Shown in pieces: positions 1 through 10,346 of a stretch of 64,000 bases of DNA. The position numbers and the translations under genes were made by a program. The notes below the pieces were generated by a model that was given only the letters and a program-made list of their open reading frames with translations, did no database searches and was not told the DNA's origin. This stretch comes from Lethocerus indicus (Eukaryota; Arthropoda; Insecta; Hemiptera; Belostomatidae). The stretch lies in contig JACDQD010000005.1 in NCBI GenBank assembly GCA_019843655.1, positions 33,387,817 to 33,451,816 of the forward strand, written 5' to 3'. Within the stretch, counting starts at the first letter, position 1. The number at the start of each line of letters is the position of its first letter.

Positions 1-64
1 TGGACTTTAAACGGTGGATACATTTTTGGACCACTCTGTATTTATCGTGTCAGATGGAATAGAT

Positions 65-127
<63 letters not shown>

Positions 128-240
128 CAGATATTGTAGGTAATGGCGAACATTTAATTTATCTGTAACGTTGAAAAACTTACTTTTGGGTACCCTAATA
201 TTTTCAAGTTATTTAACACACATACATATATATATATATG
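1..240 (+). repeat. Family W fragment, truncated by window edge
   Basis: The sequence starts inside a family W arm (GGTGGATACATTTTTGGACC), runs through a TA tract at 68-126 and ends in a unique tail reaching ACACACATACAT. The same order and nearly the same sequence recur at about 3558-3790, so this is a duplicated segment. The cluster probably continues to the left of the window. Confidence 0.75.
68..126. repeat. (TA)n microsatellite
   Basis: Uninterrupted TA dinucleotides inside the duplicated family W segment. The copy at 3628-3669 has a shorter tract, so the tract length differs between the two duplicates. Confidence 0.95.
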
Positions 241-426
241 AACTTGGCATTTATTAGTAACAATTAACAGCAGGCAATATTCAATATTCTTTATTTAATT
301 GTAAAGCAAAATCAACTTATGGATAAGGAAATTACCGGTTAATAATAACTATTAGGTGTACCCAAAAGGTGTTTTTCGTCTTGAGGAATTCCTCACAACG
401 GGGGTGAGTTGTCGATAATATTCGGT

Positions 427-486
<60 letters not shown>

Positions 487-1085
487 TAATTTTTTTTTCT
501 GGCGTAATAAAATTAATTCCAAAGTCAAATGTCGACTACTTTTGGGTACCCCCGAATATATATTTTATATATTGTATGTTGATATTGTCGAGAATCTATT
601 CAGACTGATATATTATTATTATCATCAATAATATAAATCAGGTCCACTTAGTGCTGTTGTAATTAACTTTAATCACCGTTCCCTTTCTTCCAATTAAGCG
701 AATTTTCCTTTTTCCTCCTGGACGTGAATTACAGTGGATATTCCAGGACTCTCTATAGACCTCGGGGAGGAAGGGCGAAGGAGGAAGGGTAAAAGGGTAA
801 AAGGGCCGAAGTGAATGTGCGGTATTTACAGAATTATCCCCATTAGTGTGGGATTAAGGGCTTTTCTGTGTCAGTAACAGAGGGGAAGGGCAGTATCACC
901 AGTTGTAGGGACGGTAAGTAACAGAAGGTTGGACTACAGAAAACAGTTAGGACGGAACTGTAAAATTTTAAGTTTTGTACTTTTGAGAAAATAAAATTTT
1001 CAGCAGACAGACATTCTACTGACCTACTGACAGACTATAAAACGTTAATTTTACAAAGCGAATATACCTGAAACGGTGGGGATGA
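241..1085. other. Mostly single-copy stretch, no gene seen
   Basis: It holds a TA tract at 429-481. A reverse-oriented end of the short GGTACCC family follows at about 520-556 (TACTTTTGGGTACC). A purine-rich tract lies near 760-800. I see no coding signal or RNA gene. Confidence 0.6.
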
Positions 1086-1094
1086 TTTTGATAT

Positions 1095-2592
1095 ACCTGT
1101 TTTGTGGCCTGCGAGGGGTTGGAATATACTGTGATGTTTCTGTCTCCTCTCGCTGATAGTTCGAGTCTTTCGCCAGACCGGTTTGTCGGCCGCTCGCCAT
1201 CTTCAGCTACTGAAGATGGGGCGAGCGGCCGACAAACCGGTCTGGCAAAGACCGAACCGGCGACACAAAACACACAAAATCTAGTGCCGAGTGACTGACA
1301 CGGCGCTACTGAAGACGACGAAACCGGTCAGAAACCGGCGACACACGAACTAGTGCCGACAGTGACTGCTGACACGGCGCTACTGAAGACGGCGAACGGC
1401 CCCGAAACCGGTCTAGCAAAGAGACCAAACCGGCGACAGGAAATCTAGCGCCGACAGGTGACAACGGCGCTACTGAAGACGGCGAACGGCCCCGAAACCG
1501 GTCTGGCAAAGACCGAACCTCAGCCACACGAAATCTAGTGACAGTGGATGACACGGCGCTACTGAAGACGGCGAACGGCCCCGAAACCGGTCTGGCAGAC
1601 CGAACCGACACAGAAATCTAGTGCCGACAGGAGATGGACAAACATGGGAACAGAAACACGAAATACTCTAGTGCCGACAGTGACGACAAAACAACGAAAC
1701 GGCCGGTCCAGGAAAACGAACGAACACAAAAATCTAGGTCAAGCACCCCGAACAACGACAAAAAACACGAAATCTGGTGCCGACCGGTCTATACGGCTAC
1801 CGGCGAACGGCCCCCGAACCAGTCTGCAAAAGACCAAACTAGTGCCGACAGCGACACGGCGCTAAGAAGACGGCGAACGGCCCCAGAACCGGAGTCTGGC
1901 AAAGACCGAACCGGCAGACAGAGACAGAAACACACAATCTAGTGCCGAGGAGAAACAGAAGCAAAGACCCCGAACCGGCGAGACAGGAGACAGAAACACA
2001 CACAAATCTATGCGACACACGCGAGAAGGAGAACAGAAACACACGAAATCCAGTGCCGACAGTGTGAGAAGAACGGCCCCAAGAACCGGTGGCAAAGACC
2101 CCGAACCGGAGAGACAGAAACACACGAAATCTAGTGCCGACAGGACTGACTGAAGACAACGGCCCCGACGGTCTGGCAAAGACCCCGAACCGGCGAGACA
2201 GGAGACAGAAACACACGAAATAAAAGTGACTGACCCCGAGACAGGAGACAGGTGCCGAAGTGACGGCGGCGCTAAACGACGCGAACGGCCCCGAAACCGG
2301 TCTGGCAAAAGAGACCGAACCGGCGAGACAGGAGACAGAAACACACGAAATCTAGTGCCGACAGTGACTGCTGACACGGCGCTACTGAAGACGGCGAACG
2401 GCCCCGAAACCGGTCTAGCGAAACAGACCGAACCGGCGAGACAGGAGACAGAAACACACGAAATCTAGTGCCGACAGTGACTGCTGACACGGCGCTACTG
2501 AAGACGGCGAACGGCCCCGAAACCGGTCTAGCGAAAAGAGACCGAACCGGCGAGAGAGGAGACAGAAACATCACGAACCTACATAGATCTGT
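1095..2592. mobile_element. Family P palindromic element with expanded right arm
   Basis: The left end reads CCTGTTTTGTGGCCTGCGAG and then TGTTTCTGTCTCCTCTCGC. The right end, at about 2566-2590, is the complement (GGAGACAGAAACATCACG). A near-perfect hairpin sits at 1172-1246, and the right arm is then repeated in tandem to 2590. No transposase frame is present, so it is non-autonomous. The element class (foldback-like MITE) is inferred from symmetry; I know of no named family it matches. Confidence 0.7.
1310..2590 (+). repeat. Tandem array of family P right-arm units
   Basis: Units carry GGCGCTACTGAAGACGGCG, then CCCCGAAACCGGTCT, then GGAGACAGAAACACACGAAA. Spacing between TACTGAAG anchors is 89-90 bp in the left part (1381, 1471, 1560) and 113 bp in the right part (2383, 2496). 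Units between 1640 and 2270 are degenerate. Open frames on both strands are readings of this array, not genes. Confidence 0.9.
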
Positions 2593-3290
2593 AGCGGTTA
2601 CAAGACGATTTCGTAGACCGAAACCGGTCTACAATGACCGGAAAACTTTTCACCGAAACAAATATTAGGGGTAATCCAAAGTAATCGACATTTTGACTAC
2701 GAATTCATTTTATTTGGCCAAAAAGTTTAATTATTAATCTACTCTATATTCACCGATGGTATCGACAACTCTATGTCACTTTTCCGGGCCGGATTTTCGC
2801 CTATTGGCGATAGAAATTCTAAAAGTACTCGAACCTTTCCAACCTTGAAAGTATGACGAAAGGTCCCTTTCGAGAGAAATCTTTTCTACAGCGCGGGCCG
2901 TTCTCTAAACTGAAAGGCAGATTTATACTATCAATAAAACGGGCTGTCGGAGCCGGTAATCACCGACATAACAGTGATAAAGGGGCGGCCGGCGATAAGA
3001 CTGGACGTGATTCACGGCCACTTTCCCAGAGACGTTTTTATCCGATCGATGACAACACGTTTATAGAATCCGTCTCGGGACGATTTCAGTTTCTAGAATT
3101 GTGATTTTCCCAGACCGACCAAGTAATAAATACGAAGAAGGTTTTTCAATTTTCTCCGGGGAAAATTCCTCGGAGTTTTCACAATTTTTTTCAACCGATT
3201 TCCACCCCTATTTCTAATGGGGATAATTCTATTAAAATTCTCGAGGCCGACCGGAGTAATCAACATTTTAGACTTTGGACTTTAATTATT

Positions 3291-3293
<3 letters not shown>
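2593..3293. other. Short dispersed repeat end plus single-copy sequence
   Basis: At 2665-2750 there is a GGTACCC-family-like end (AGTAATCGACATTTTGAC). The motif TATCGACAACTCT at about 2760 is shared with the 82 bp block at 3341. The rest looks single-copy and I see no gene. Confidence 0.55.

Positions 3294-3340
<47 letters not shown>
3294..3340. repeat. (TA)n microsatellite
   Basis: Pure TA tract directly in front of the 82 bp direct repeat. Confidence 0.95.
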
Positions 3341-3342
<2 letters not shown>

Positions 3343-3422
3343 GATATTATCGACAACTCTCCGCCGCCAGTTTTCCGCCAAATTTTCACGATTTCCCCCT
3401 CTCTTGAGAGGAACTCCTCACA
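3341..3422 (+). repeat. 82 bp direct repeat, copy 1
   Basis: Identical over 82 bases to 3845-3926 and preceded in both cases by a TA tract. The end GAGGAACTCCTCA belongs to a short motif that recurs around 47219 and 55930. Confidence 0.9.
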
Positions 3423-3423
3423 T

Positions 3424-3444
3424 AACACTACACCAACACCTACA

Positions 3445-3489
<45 letters not shown>

Positions 3490-3600
3490 TTAAGTTGGAC
3501 TTTAAGCTACACTTTCACCAAAATGAGAGACAACTCCGTCAATTAGTTTCCAAGTTATGGACTTTTAAACGGTGGATACATTTTTTTGGACCACTCTGTA
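3424..3600 (-). mobile_element. Family W arm with internal TA expansion
   Basis: This is the reverse complement of the left end of the composite at 15418: CACTACACCAACACC, a TA tract (3447-3487), AAGTTGGACTTTAAGC, and the terminal TTTTTTTGGACCAC at about 3585. It lacks a core and is a solo arm. Confidence 0.75.
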
Positions 3601-3624
3601 TTTATCGCGTCAGATGGAATAGAT

Positions 3625-3677
<53 letters not shown>

Positions 3678-3769
3678 TATAGCAGATATTGTAGGTATTA
3701 GCGAACATTTAATTTATCTGTAACGTTGAAAACTTACTTTGGTTACCCCTAATATTTTCAAGTTATTTA

Positions 3770-3790
<21 letters not shown>
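3558..3790 (+). repeat. Second copy of the window-start segment
   Basis: It matches 1-235 from the family W arm through a TA tract (3628-3669) to CAAGTTATTTAACACAC. Differences are mainly small indels and TA tract length. Confidence 0.85.

Positions 3791-3841
<51 letters not shown>
3782..3841. repeat. (TA)n microsatellite
   Basis: Sixty-base pure AT/TA tract just before the second 82 bp block. Confidence 0.95.
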
Positions 3842-3843
<2 letters not shown>

Positions 3844-3844
3844 A

Positions 3845-3926
3845 CCGATATTATCGACAACTCTCCGCCGCCAGTTTTCCGCCAAATTTTCACGATTTCC
3901 CCCTCTCTTGAGAGGAACTCCTCACA
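3845..3926 (+). repeat. 82 bp direct repeat, copy 2
   Basis: Exact match to 3341-3422. Together with the preceding TA tract it marks a local duplication with a period of 504 bp. Confidence 0.9.
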
Positions 3927-3954
3927 AGACCGAAATACACTTTATCTATTTAAT

Positions 3955-4272
3955 ATACCTGTTTTGCGGTCTGCGAAAGTTTGTAATATACTGTAGGGAT
4001 GTTTCTGTCTCCTCTCGCCGATGTTCGGGGGTTTCGAGGGGGCCGTTCGCCATCTTCAGTAGCGCTGTCACTGCTTAGTACACGTGATAGTGACAGTGCA
4101 GTGCTGTGCAGTGAGGATGTCCAAAAAAACCATCCAAAGTGCCACAACAGTGACTACTGACGCAGCGCTACTGAAGATGTGGCGAACGGACCCCCGAAAC
4201 CGGTCTAGCAAAAACGACCCCGAACCTCGGCTAGAGAGGAGACGGAAACGTGACGAACCTAAACATCGTATT
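3955..4272. mobile_element. Family P palindromic element, near complete
   Basis: The left arm starts CCTGTTTTGCGGTCTGCGA and carries TGTTTCTGTCTCCTCTCGCC and CTTCAGTAGCGCTGTCACTG. The right arm mirrors it with AGCGCTACTGAAGATGTGGC, AAACCGGTCTAGC and GGAGACGGAAACGTGACG. The centre holds CAGTGAGGATG and CATCCAAAGTGCC. It is about 310 bp with no coding capacity. Confidence 0.8.
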
Positions 4273-6020
4273 AAAATTTTTTTTTTATTACTTTTATCCG
4301 ATGTTTTGGGCGACTTTTCTTAACTCAACGAATCGAAAATCGTTTATCGATAAAGAGGTGGAAAATTTCGTAAAATAAAGCTCTATTAAGAGCGAAAAAC
4401 TCCAGTCGATTCATCTTTCGTGACGATGATTATCAGGACGATAATTGGGCCGATTTTTCGAAATTTTATTCGTCGATTCCAAAAAAAAAAAAAAATTTCA
4501 TCGCCACAAATTTCCCGACGGCGGCCCAAGAATTTCGTTAATTTCGCCGGTTTTGGACGCGTTCCAAGAAACTTCCCGTCGTCGGTTTCTGGGTCACTGG
4601 AACGAAGACTGGAAACGCCCCCACTAAGTCCACGTTAAAACTTTACTTTTACGCTTATTTCAACCAACTTTAATCAATAATAATAGTCACGTGTTTGATA
4701 ACTAAGTCCAAATTAATACTTAACGAGGAAACATTGATCTAAACACTAATTAAAACTCCGCAATTAATGCTATTATATTACGTTGTACGTGTACAGAAAT
4801 TGGCATTTATATAAACGGTTGGGAATATTTCGAGGTATAATTTTTTACAAAATTTAAATTTAATTTTCAATAAAAAAAAAAAAAAATCTATCGTTTTCCC
4901 TCTCTCCATTAAACCCGCTTAACGGGTTTTTTAAAAAAAAATTAAAATTTTTTAACGTAAAAACACTTTAGAACATTGGTCTCGGCCAAAAAAAAAATAC
5001 ATAATTAATGGAAATATTTATTTAAATTTTGATCGCTCAAAAAGGCGAATATTGCTACGTTACACCGACTTTTATCAATTATTTTCGTAACGCCATTTCG
5101 ACGAAATAACGTTTTTTTGAGTATTTTGGTGTGGTGCAGCAGCAGCTGCACATTGCACGCGTTGCACGTGTCACGAATACTGTGTAAACTATAAAAAAAA
5201 TAAATATATCGATAAAACGATTTTATAATTTTCTATAATATTCTATATTTTATAATTGTCTCGAGCGCGAAATGCGTTAAGGGTTGAAAATGTAACAAAA
5301 AAGTGAACAGAAATTGAACTTGAAAAACTAAGTTAGTGTCGATGTAAATGACCGAAACTCTGTGTGTGTATGTATTATTTTTCGATAGAATTTTAACGAA
5401 ACGATACATTAAAAATGGGTAGGCTGGAGGGGGATGAGGGAGGGAGGGACGTTGAGGAACAAAGGAATAACAGGAATAACAGGAACAACAGGTGGTCGGT
5501 TCATGGGACAGAGACGGAAAGCCGAAGCCGCCAACTTATTGGGCTTATATTGATTCGGGTGACGCCTTAAAGGGCTGGATAAGGGCGGGGGTTGTTAAGG
5601 GCCATTGATCACTCAAATCGTCTAATCAATTAACCGTTTTTTTGGGGTTTTTGCAATTTTTCCTTTACGCCCCGAGTGTATTATAGGTGTCCCCAAAATT
5701 TGAATTTACCCCCACCCCCACATTCTTGGAGTAAAGTTGAAACAACCCTATCAGACGCCCTACAGAGAAATTTTCAGTACTTTCGCGCCTCAAAATATAA
5801 AACTTTCAGATGATCTTTCAGGGTAAATAATTTTCTTTCAATAGAATATAATAATACTGTATATAAACCACAAACTCTAGCTTTTAAAATTTAAATATCC
5901 TTTCTACCCTTATACAGTTATATATTGCGTCTACCCGAAAGTAATCTACAATTTGATGAAAGGGCAATTTTTCAGACGGTTCTTCGATCAACTTTTAAAA
6001 GTTATAAAGTACATTGTGTG

Positions 6021-6024
<4 letters not shown>
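4273..6024. other. AT-rich single-copy stretch, no gene seen
   Basis: Long A and T homopolymers and scattered stops occur in all frames. A short AATAACAGG repeat lies at about 5467-5490. I see no coding frame, RNA gene or mobile element end. Confidence 0.5.

Positions 6025-6078
<54 letters not shown>
6025..6078. repeat. (AT)n microsatellite
   Basis: Pure AT tract. Confidence 0.95.
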
Positions 6079-6081
<3 letters not shown>

Positions 6082-6232
6082 CAACTCATACATTAGTATG
6101 TATTTTGTCTCCTTAACCACATTTTGAATGTTAAGCCCTTTTCACAGATCAACAAAACAGAAATCTTCTTCTTCTTCGACTTCTTCTGAATACATCGCGA
6201 CCGAATTAAGTCTCAAGTATTATGATACGATT

Positions 6233-6238
<6 letters not shown>

Positions 6239-6289
<51 letters not shown>
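6239..6289. repeat. (TA)n microsatellite
   Basis: Pure TA tract abutting a GGTACCC-family end. Confidence 0.95.
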
Positions 6290-6291
<2 letters not shown>

Positions 6292-6350
6292 GTACCCAAA
6301 AGTAATCAACATTTTGATTTTTGGAATTCATTTAATTTTGATAAAACGAA
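6290..6350 (+). repeat. GGTACCC-family element end
   Basis: It begins GGGTACCCAAAAGTAATC and continues AACATTTTGATTTTTGG. The same end occurs at about 6517, 9138 and 2665, and reversed at 520. It resembles a mariner-type terminal repeat next to TA, but I could not pair it with an opposite end. Confidence 0.6.
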
Positions 6351-6469
6351 ACCTACCGACGACGGCGGAAAGCCAAACAACAAACCGGAGAGCGTTCTTC
6401 AGTCCGGTAACAACGAGCCGAATTATTGTTATATTAATATTAGATATTTTAAAGTTTAAATCCTACTTT

Positions 6470-6471
<2 letters not shown>

Positions 6472-6511
<40 letters not shown>
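6472..6511. repeat. (TA)n microsatellite
   Basis: Pure TA tract just before another GGTACCC-family end. Confidence 0.95.
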
Positions 6512-6516
<5 letters not shown>

Positions 6517-6580
6517 TAGGTACCCAAAAGTAATCAACATTTTGATTTTTGAAATTAATTTTATTTCGCTAAAAGAAGAA
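6517..6580 (+). repeat. GGTACCC-family element end
   Basis: AGGTACCCAAAAGTAATC followed by a tail with TTATTTCGCTAAAA, as in the copy at 9138. Together with the copy at 6290 it makes a TA-plus-end direct repeat about 230 bp apart. Confidence 0.6.
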
Positions 6581-6782
6581 CTTTCGCTGCCGATTACACT
6601 AACTGATAGATAGATAGATACATAAATACACTGGGAATACTTTTCATAAATTCGAGTCTGCTATCGAGGACTTTTTACAAGTTGCTGGAATAGAATTTTA
6701 ATAGCTGCGCTAGAACTTTAAGAGCGCCGGCCGGCGTTGTCACGATTCGTAACGGTACTTACAAGTTCTTCACCGTCGAAGG

Positions 6783-6783
<1 letters not shown>

Positions 6784-6840
<57 letters not shown>
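6784..6840. repeat. (TA)n microsatellite
   Basis: Pure TA tract. Confidence 0.95.
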
Positions 6841-6843
<3 letters not shown>

Positions 6844-6949
6844 CGTACGTCCGTCTAGAAAAAGGAAATAGAAAATAGAAAAAACTTTTCTGAACCAGGA
6901 ACTGTTGTTAGTACCTTCCGCAGTCAGACGAGAAACCGTTAGTCCGATA

Positions 6950-6951
<2 letters not shown>

Positions 6952-7009
<58 letters not shown>
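6952..7009. repeat. (TA)n microsatellite
   Basis: Pure TA tract. Confidence 0.95.
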
Positions 7010-7011
<2 letters not shown>

Positions 7012-7772
7012 GGTAACCAGTTTTTTTCCCCCCCCTGTAGGAAAAAGGAGGATTTTCAAACGGGAAACAGATCGCGAAAAAAGGTTTTCAAATCGGAATT
7101 TTCCCCTTCTCTTCCAAACCAATTTTTTTTCAAAAATTTAGTTTCAATTTTTTGACCCATCGATCGTACTTTAAGACCAATTTTTTTCGCGCCTACAATA
7201 TAAATGTACAAATCCGAATATTCCGTGAATTACGAACGCGAATTTTCGGTAAATCAAATACAAAGCCCCCCCGCCACCGCCCCCGTCGTTTTTCGCAAAA
7301 AAAAAAAAAAAATTGGATCGTAGAATCCGCGTCGCGAATTTCGGGGCGCAAAAAATACCAACCAAATGTTTTTTGTGCGAGGGCCGAAATCTGTACCGAT
7401 TGAGCGATCGACCGAAATTGGTAAATTGGCCAATAATTGGAGAAATTGTTGAGGACGTATCGATATTTTTTTCCCCAAACCGACGATTCGGGTACGAGAC
7501 GGATTTCGACGGGGGTGGGGAAATTGAATTTCGAAACGCTCCGAGGATCGGTATATCCGGGGGCGCTCAATAGATTGTAGATAAAATAAAATTAATTTTC
7601 CCCAAAAAAAACCCAAAATTCTCGATACTTTTGCACCGCTGGATATCTGCTATTTCCGATATAATAAACTGTATACAGTTTTCAGGTATACTATAGTCGA
7701 TATTACATTTTTTCCGGGTAAATAGGGGACATGTGTTTCAGGTAAGAGTTGACGAATGTGGGTTGGTTTAAT

Positions 7773-7791
7773 GGGTGGGGTGGGGTGGGGG
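7773..7791 (+). other. G-quadruplex-prone tract
   Basis: Four G-runs of 3-5 separated by single T residues, which is a canonical quadruplex pattern with one-base loops. Formation is inferred. Confidence 0.7.
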
Positions 7792-8131
7792 AATGCAGTC
7801 ATCCTGTGGGGGCGGGAATGGTGGGGGTGAAAAGGGGGCTCTCTATCTATCCCTTCCACTACCGAGAGAAACCGGTTTCTGAAGAGTTTAACAGCCGGGT
7901 TGTGTAAATGCCGAGAGACTTGAGGGGCCCCCCCACCCCGGCCACAAACACTATTTCTAGGAGCACACAATTCTCCGCTGTTTCATTTTCAAAAACTGTA
8001 CAGTTGGAAATTCGAAACTCGTTAAACGATCAAGTTAAAAGCTCTAAGCTTAAGAGCTTTTCCGCGGCTACTGAAGGGCCGGGAAGAAAAAATTCGGAAA
8101 TTAAACCGTCCGCCCTTTCGGGGAAACGACT

Positions 8132-8154
8132 GGGGTTGGGGGGTGGGGTGGGGG
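8132..8154 (+). other. G-quadruplex-prone tract
   Basis: Four G-runs of 4-6 separated by one or two T residues. Formation is inferred. Confidence 0.65.
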
Positions 8155-8685
8155 TTGAAAATCGGGAACTCGTATCCGGAAAAATCCTGAACTTATTCCC
8201 GGACTTTCCGAATATTATAGACCGGTTTTAACTCGGCGGTCGGCGAACTCCTGTGAAAATTTCGGCGATTTTCCTCGACGATATTTTCCCAAACCCCCGG
8301 AAAAAGGGTACGACACAACGACAGAACGAGATTTTGTGGATTTTTTTTCCCCGTCGAATATTCCGAAAATATACCCGGTTAAGTGACAGTGAAAGTTACA
8401 ACTGAAAACTTTTCAAAGACTCTCGACCGAATGACGTACAGAGATGATATTACGAAAATTACTGTTTATGTAAACAGTCGGCGGCGATAACGCCCTGTAA
8501 ATATCCGAAGTTGGACAGAGTTTACGTTCGGAGCTCGGAAAATGTACAAATATAACATTACGTATTTACGCCGATTTACAGACCGACCCCCAAAAATACC
8601 GAATATTACCGAAAAAATGTTACGGTTCGATGATCGTTGAAATTGATAAATTTGAAGGAAATTCTGTACTAAGCCTTAAATATTA

Positions 8686-8688
<3 letters not shown>

Positions 8689-8730
<42 letters not shown>
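8689..8730. repeat. (TA)n microsatellite
   Basis: Pure TA tract. The following 270 bases to 9001 look single-copy and empty. Confidence 0.95.
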
Positions 8731-8731
<1 letters not shown>

Positions 8732-8999
8732 TGATTTTCTGCACAATATCCGGTATTATAACCGGGAAGGTTACACTGATAAACGGAAACGAAATTTTTT
8801 CTAATTTTTTTTTTTTTATATTTATTCTGTTCTACGAACGCGAATAAATATAAAATCAACTACGAATAGATTTATATATTCCCGGCCAAAGGGATAAATC
8901 GGTCAACAGGGTTCAGGACAAAAAGTGTACAGATTAGTAGAAGAAGCTCGGAAATTTGGGAACTCCCAAATTCAAACTTTTGTAAACCGACGATAGGAA

Positions 9000-9001
<2 letters not shown>

Positions 9002-9072
<71 letters not shown>
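9002..9072. repeat. (TA)n microsatellite
   Basis: Seventy-base pure AT/TA tract. Confidence 0.95.
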
Positions 9073-9078
<6 letters not shown>

Positions 9079-9129
9079 ACCTACTGACTGATGGCGGAAA
9101 GCCGAACAACAGGTACTTCTTTCAAACTT

Positions 9130-9217
9130 TGAATATTAGGGGTGGGGGTACCCAAAAGTAATCGACATTTTGACTTTGAAATTCATTTTATTTCGCTAAA
9201 AAAAGCTTTAATTAATC

Positions 9218-9218
<1 letters not shown>
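9130..9218 (+). repeat. GGTACCC-family element end
   Basis: GGGTACCCAAAAGTAATCG, CATTTTGACTTTG and TTTATTTCGCTAAAA, ending at a TA tract. It is the fullest copy of this short family in the window. Confidence 0.65.

Positions 9219-9265
<47 letters not shown>
9219..9265. repeat. (TA)n microsatellite
   Basis: Pure TA tract. The following 40 bases (ACTCCTCAAAATATACATC, TTGTCAAATTG) match 47223-47265 and belong to another short dispersed repeat. Confidence 0.95.
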
Positions 9266-9267
<2 letters not shown>

Positions 9268-9447
9268 AAGATTACTCCTCAAAATATACATCTTGTCAAA
9301 TTGTTGATTACTTTTTGTTAATCAGATTTTTTAAGGGCCTCTCTGTAAACTTAGTTAAAATAGATTTAGTTTTCTGTCGTCTGAACACTGAGGGGGTTTT
9401 AATTGTCGAGAAATTGGAAATACGCCGATAAAATTAATTAGTTTGGT

Positions 9448-9712
9448 CCTTTTCGCCAGACCGGTCTCATGTTTCGGCCGCTCGCCACATCTTCAGTAGC
9501 GCCGTGTTCTACTTAGTCACTGTTGTTAAGGGCACTTAGTACTGTACGAAAGTGATACAGTGCAGTGCAGTGAGGATGGCTCAAAAACATGTCCAAAGTG
9601 CTAACAGTGACAGTGACACAGCGCTACTGAAGACGGGGCGAGCGGCCGAAACAGACCGGTCTAGCAAATGACCGAAAACCGGCGAGAGAGGCGACAGAAA
9701 AACATCACGGAC
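9448..9712. mobile_element. Family P palindromic element
   Basis: Left arm: CGCCAGACCGGTCTC, CGGCCGCTCGCC, CTTCAGTAGCGCCGTG. Right arm: CAGCGCTACTGAAGACGGG, GCGAGCGGCC, GACCGGTCTAGC. The centre has GTGCAGTGAGGATGGC and AACATGTCCAAAGTGC. Length about 265 bp. Confidence 0.8.
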
Positions 9713-9770
9713 CGGGATAGAATTAATAAAAAAATTGGCGTTTTCGTGACGAATTTCATTCATCGTTGAT

Positions 9771-10158
9771 GGGGAGGGGGGAATGAACTTTTAAGTGCCG
9801 CCTGAGAACTTGCAGAATTGTTGCGCAAAGATTAATATTATCCTGGTTCGTGATGTTTTCTGTCTCTCTCTCGCCAATTTAGACCGGTTTTCGGCCGCCC
9901 CCATCTTCAGTAGCGCTGTTGTTGGGGGCCCTTTGGAGGTTTTTTTTTTTGGCATCCCTCACTTCTGCACTGTATCACAACAGTACAGTGAGTGACGCAG
10001 CGCTACTGAAGACGGCGAGCGGCCAAATTTCCCCAACGGTCTAGCGAAAGACCAAAACCGGCGAGAGAGAGAGTAGACGGAAAAACGTCACGAAACTACG
10101 ATAAAATGAATTTTGCAAGTTCTCAGGCGGTACTTAAAAAGTTCATTCCCCCCAACCC
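9771..10158. mobile_element. Family P element within a longer inverted repeat
   Basis: The palindromic core, with CTTCAGTAGCGCTG on the left and CAGCGCTACTGAAG on the right, is flanked by an extra pair of matching arms of about 50 bases. The left one is at 9771-9820 (AATGAACTTTTAAGTGCCG) and its complement at 10108-10158 (CGGTACTTAAAAAGTTCATT). This is the longest intact inverted repeat of the family and gives the best element boundaries. Confidence 0.8.
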
Positions 10159-10325
10159 CAAATTCCAATTTTTTATTCCATTCTTTGCTATATCAACGTC
10201 GGATAACGAGTAAAGTCACGAGAGTATCGTGACGACTTTATTCAGTCTTAAAATCGGTGGACCGAAAGGGGAAAAAGCGATTGATAAATTGACCTATTTC
10301 AGAGACTGGAAGGAAATACGAGGAC

Positions 10326-10346
10326 GGGGTGGGGGGGTGGGGGTGG
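10326..10346 (+). other. G-quadruplex-prone tract
   Basis: G-runs of 4, 7, 5 and 2 separated by single T residues; the 7-base run can supply the missing tract. Formation is inferred. Confidence 0.6.

Larger units (their letters stand above)
7010..8688. other. Single-copy stretch with G/C homopolymers, no gene seen
   Basis: It contains G-runs with four-tract quadruplex patterns at 7773-7791 and 8132-8154. Open frames of about 80-125 codons overlap on both strands with no clear coding bias. No domain is recognised. Confidence 0.5.
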
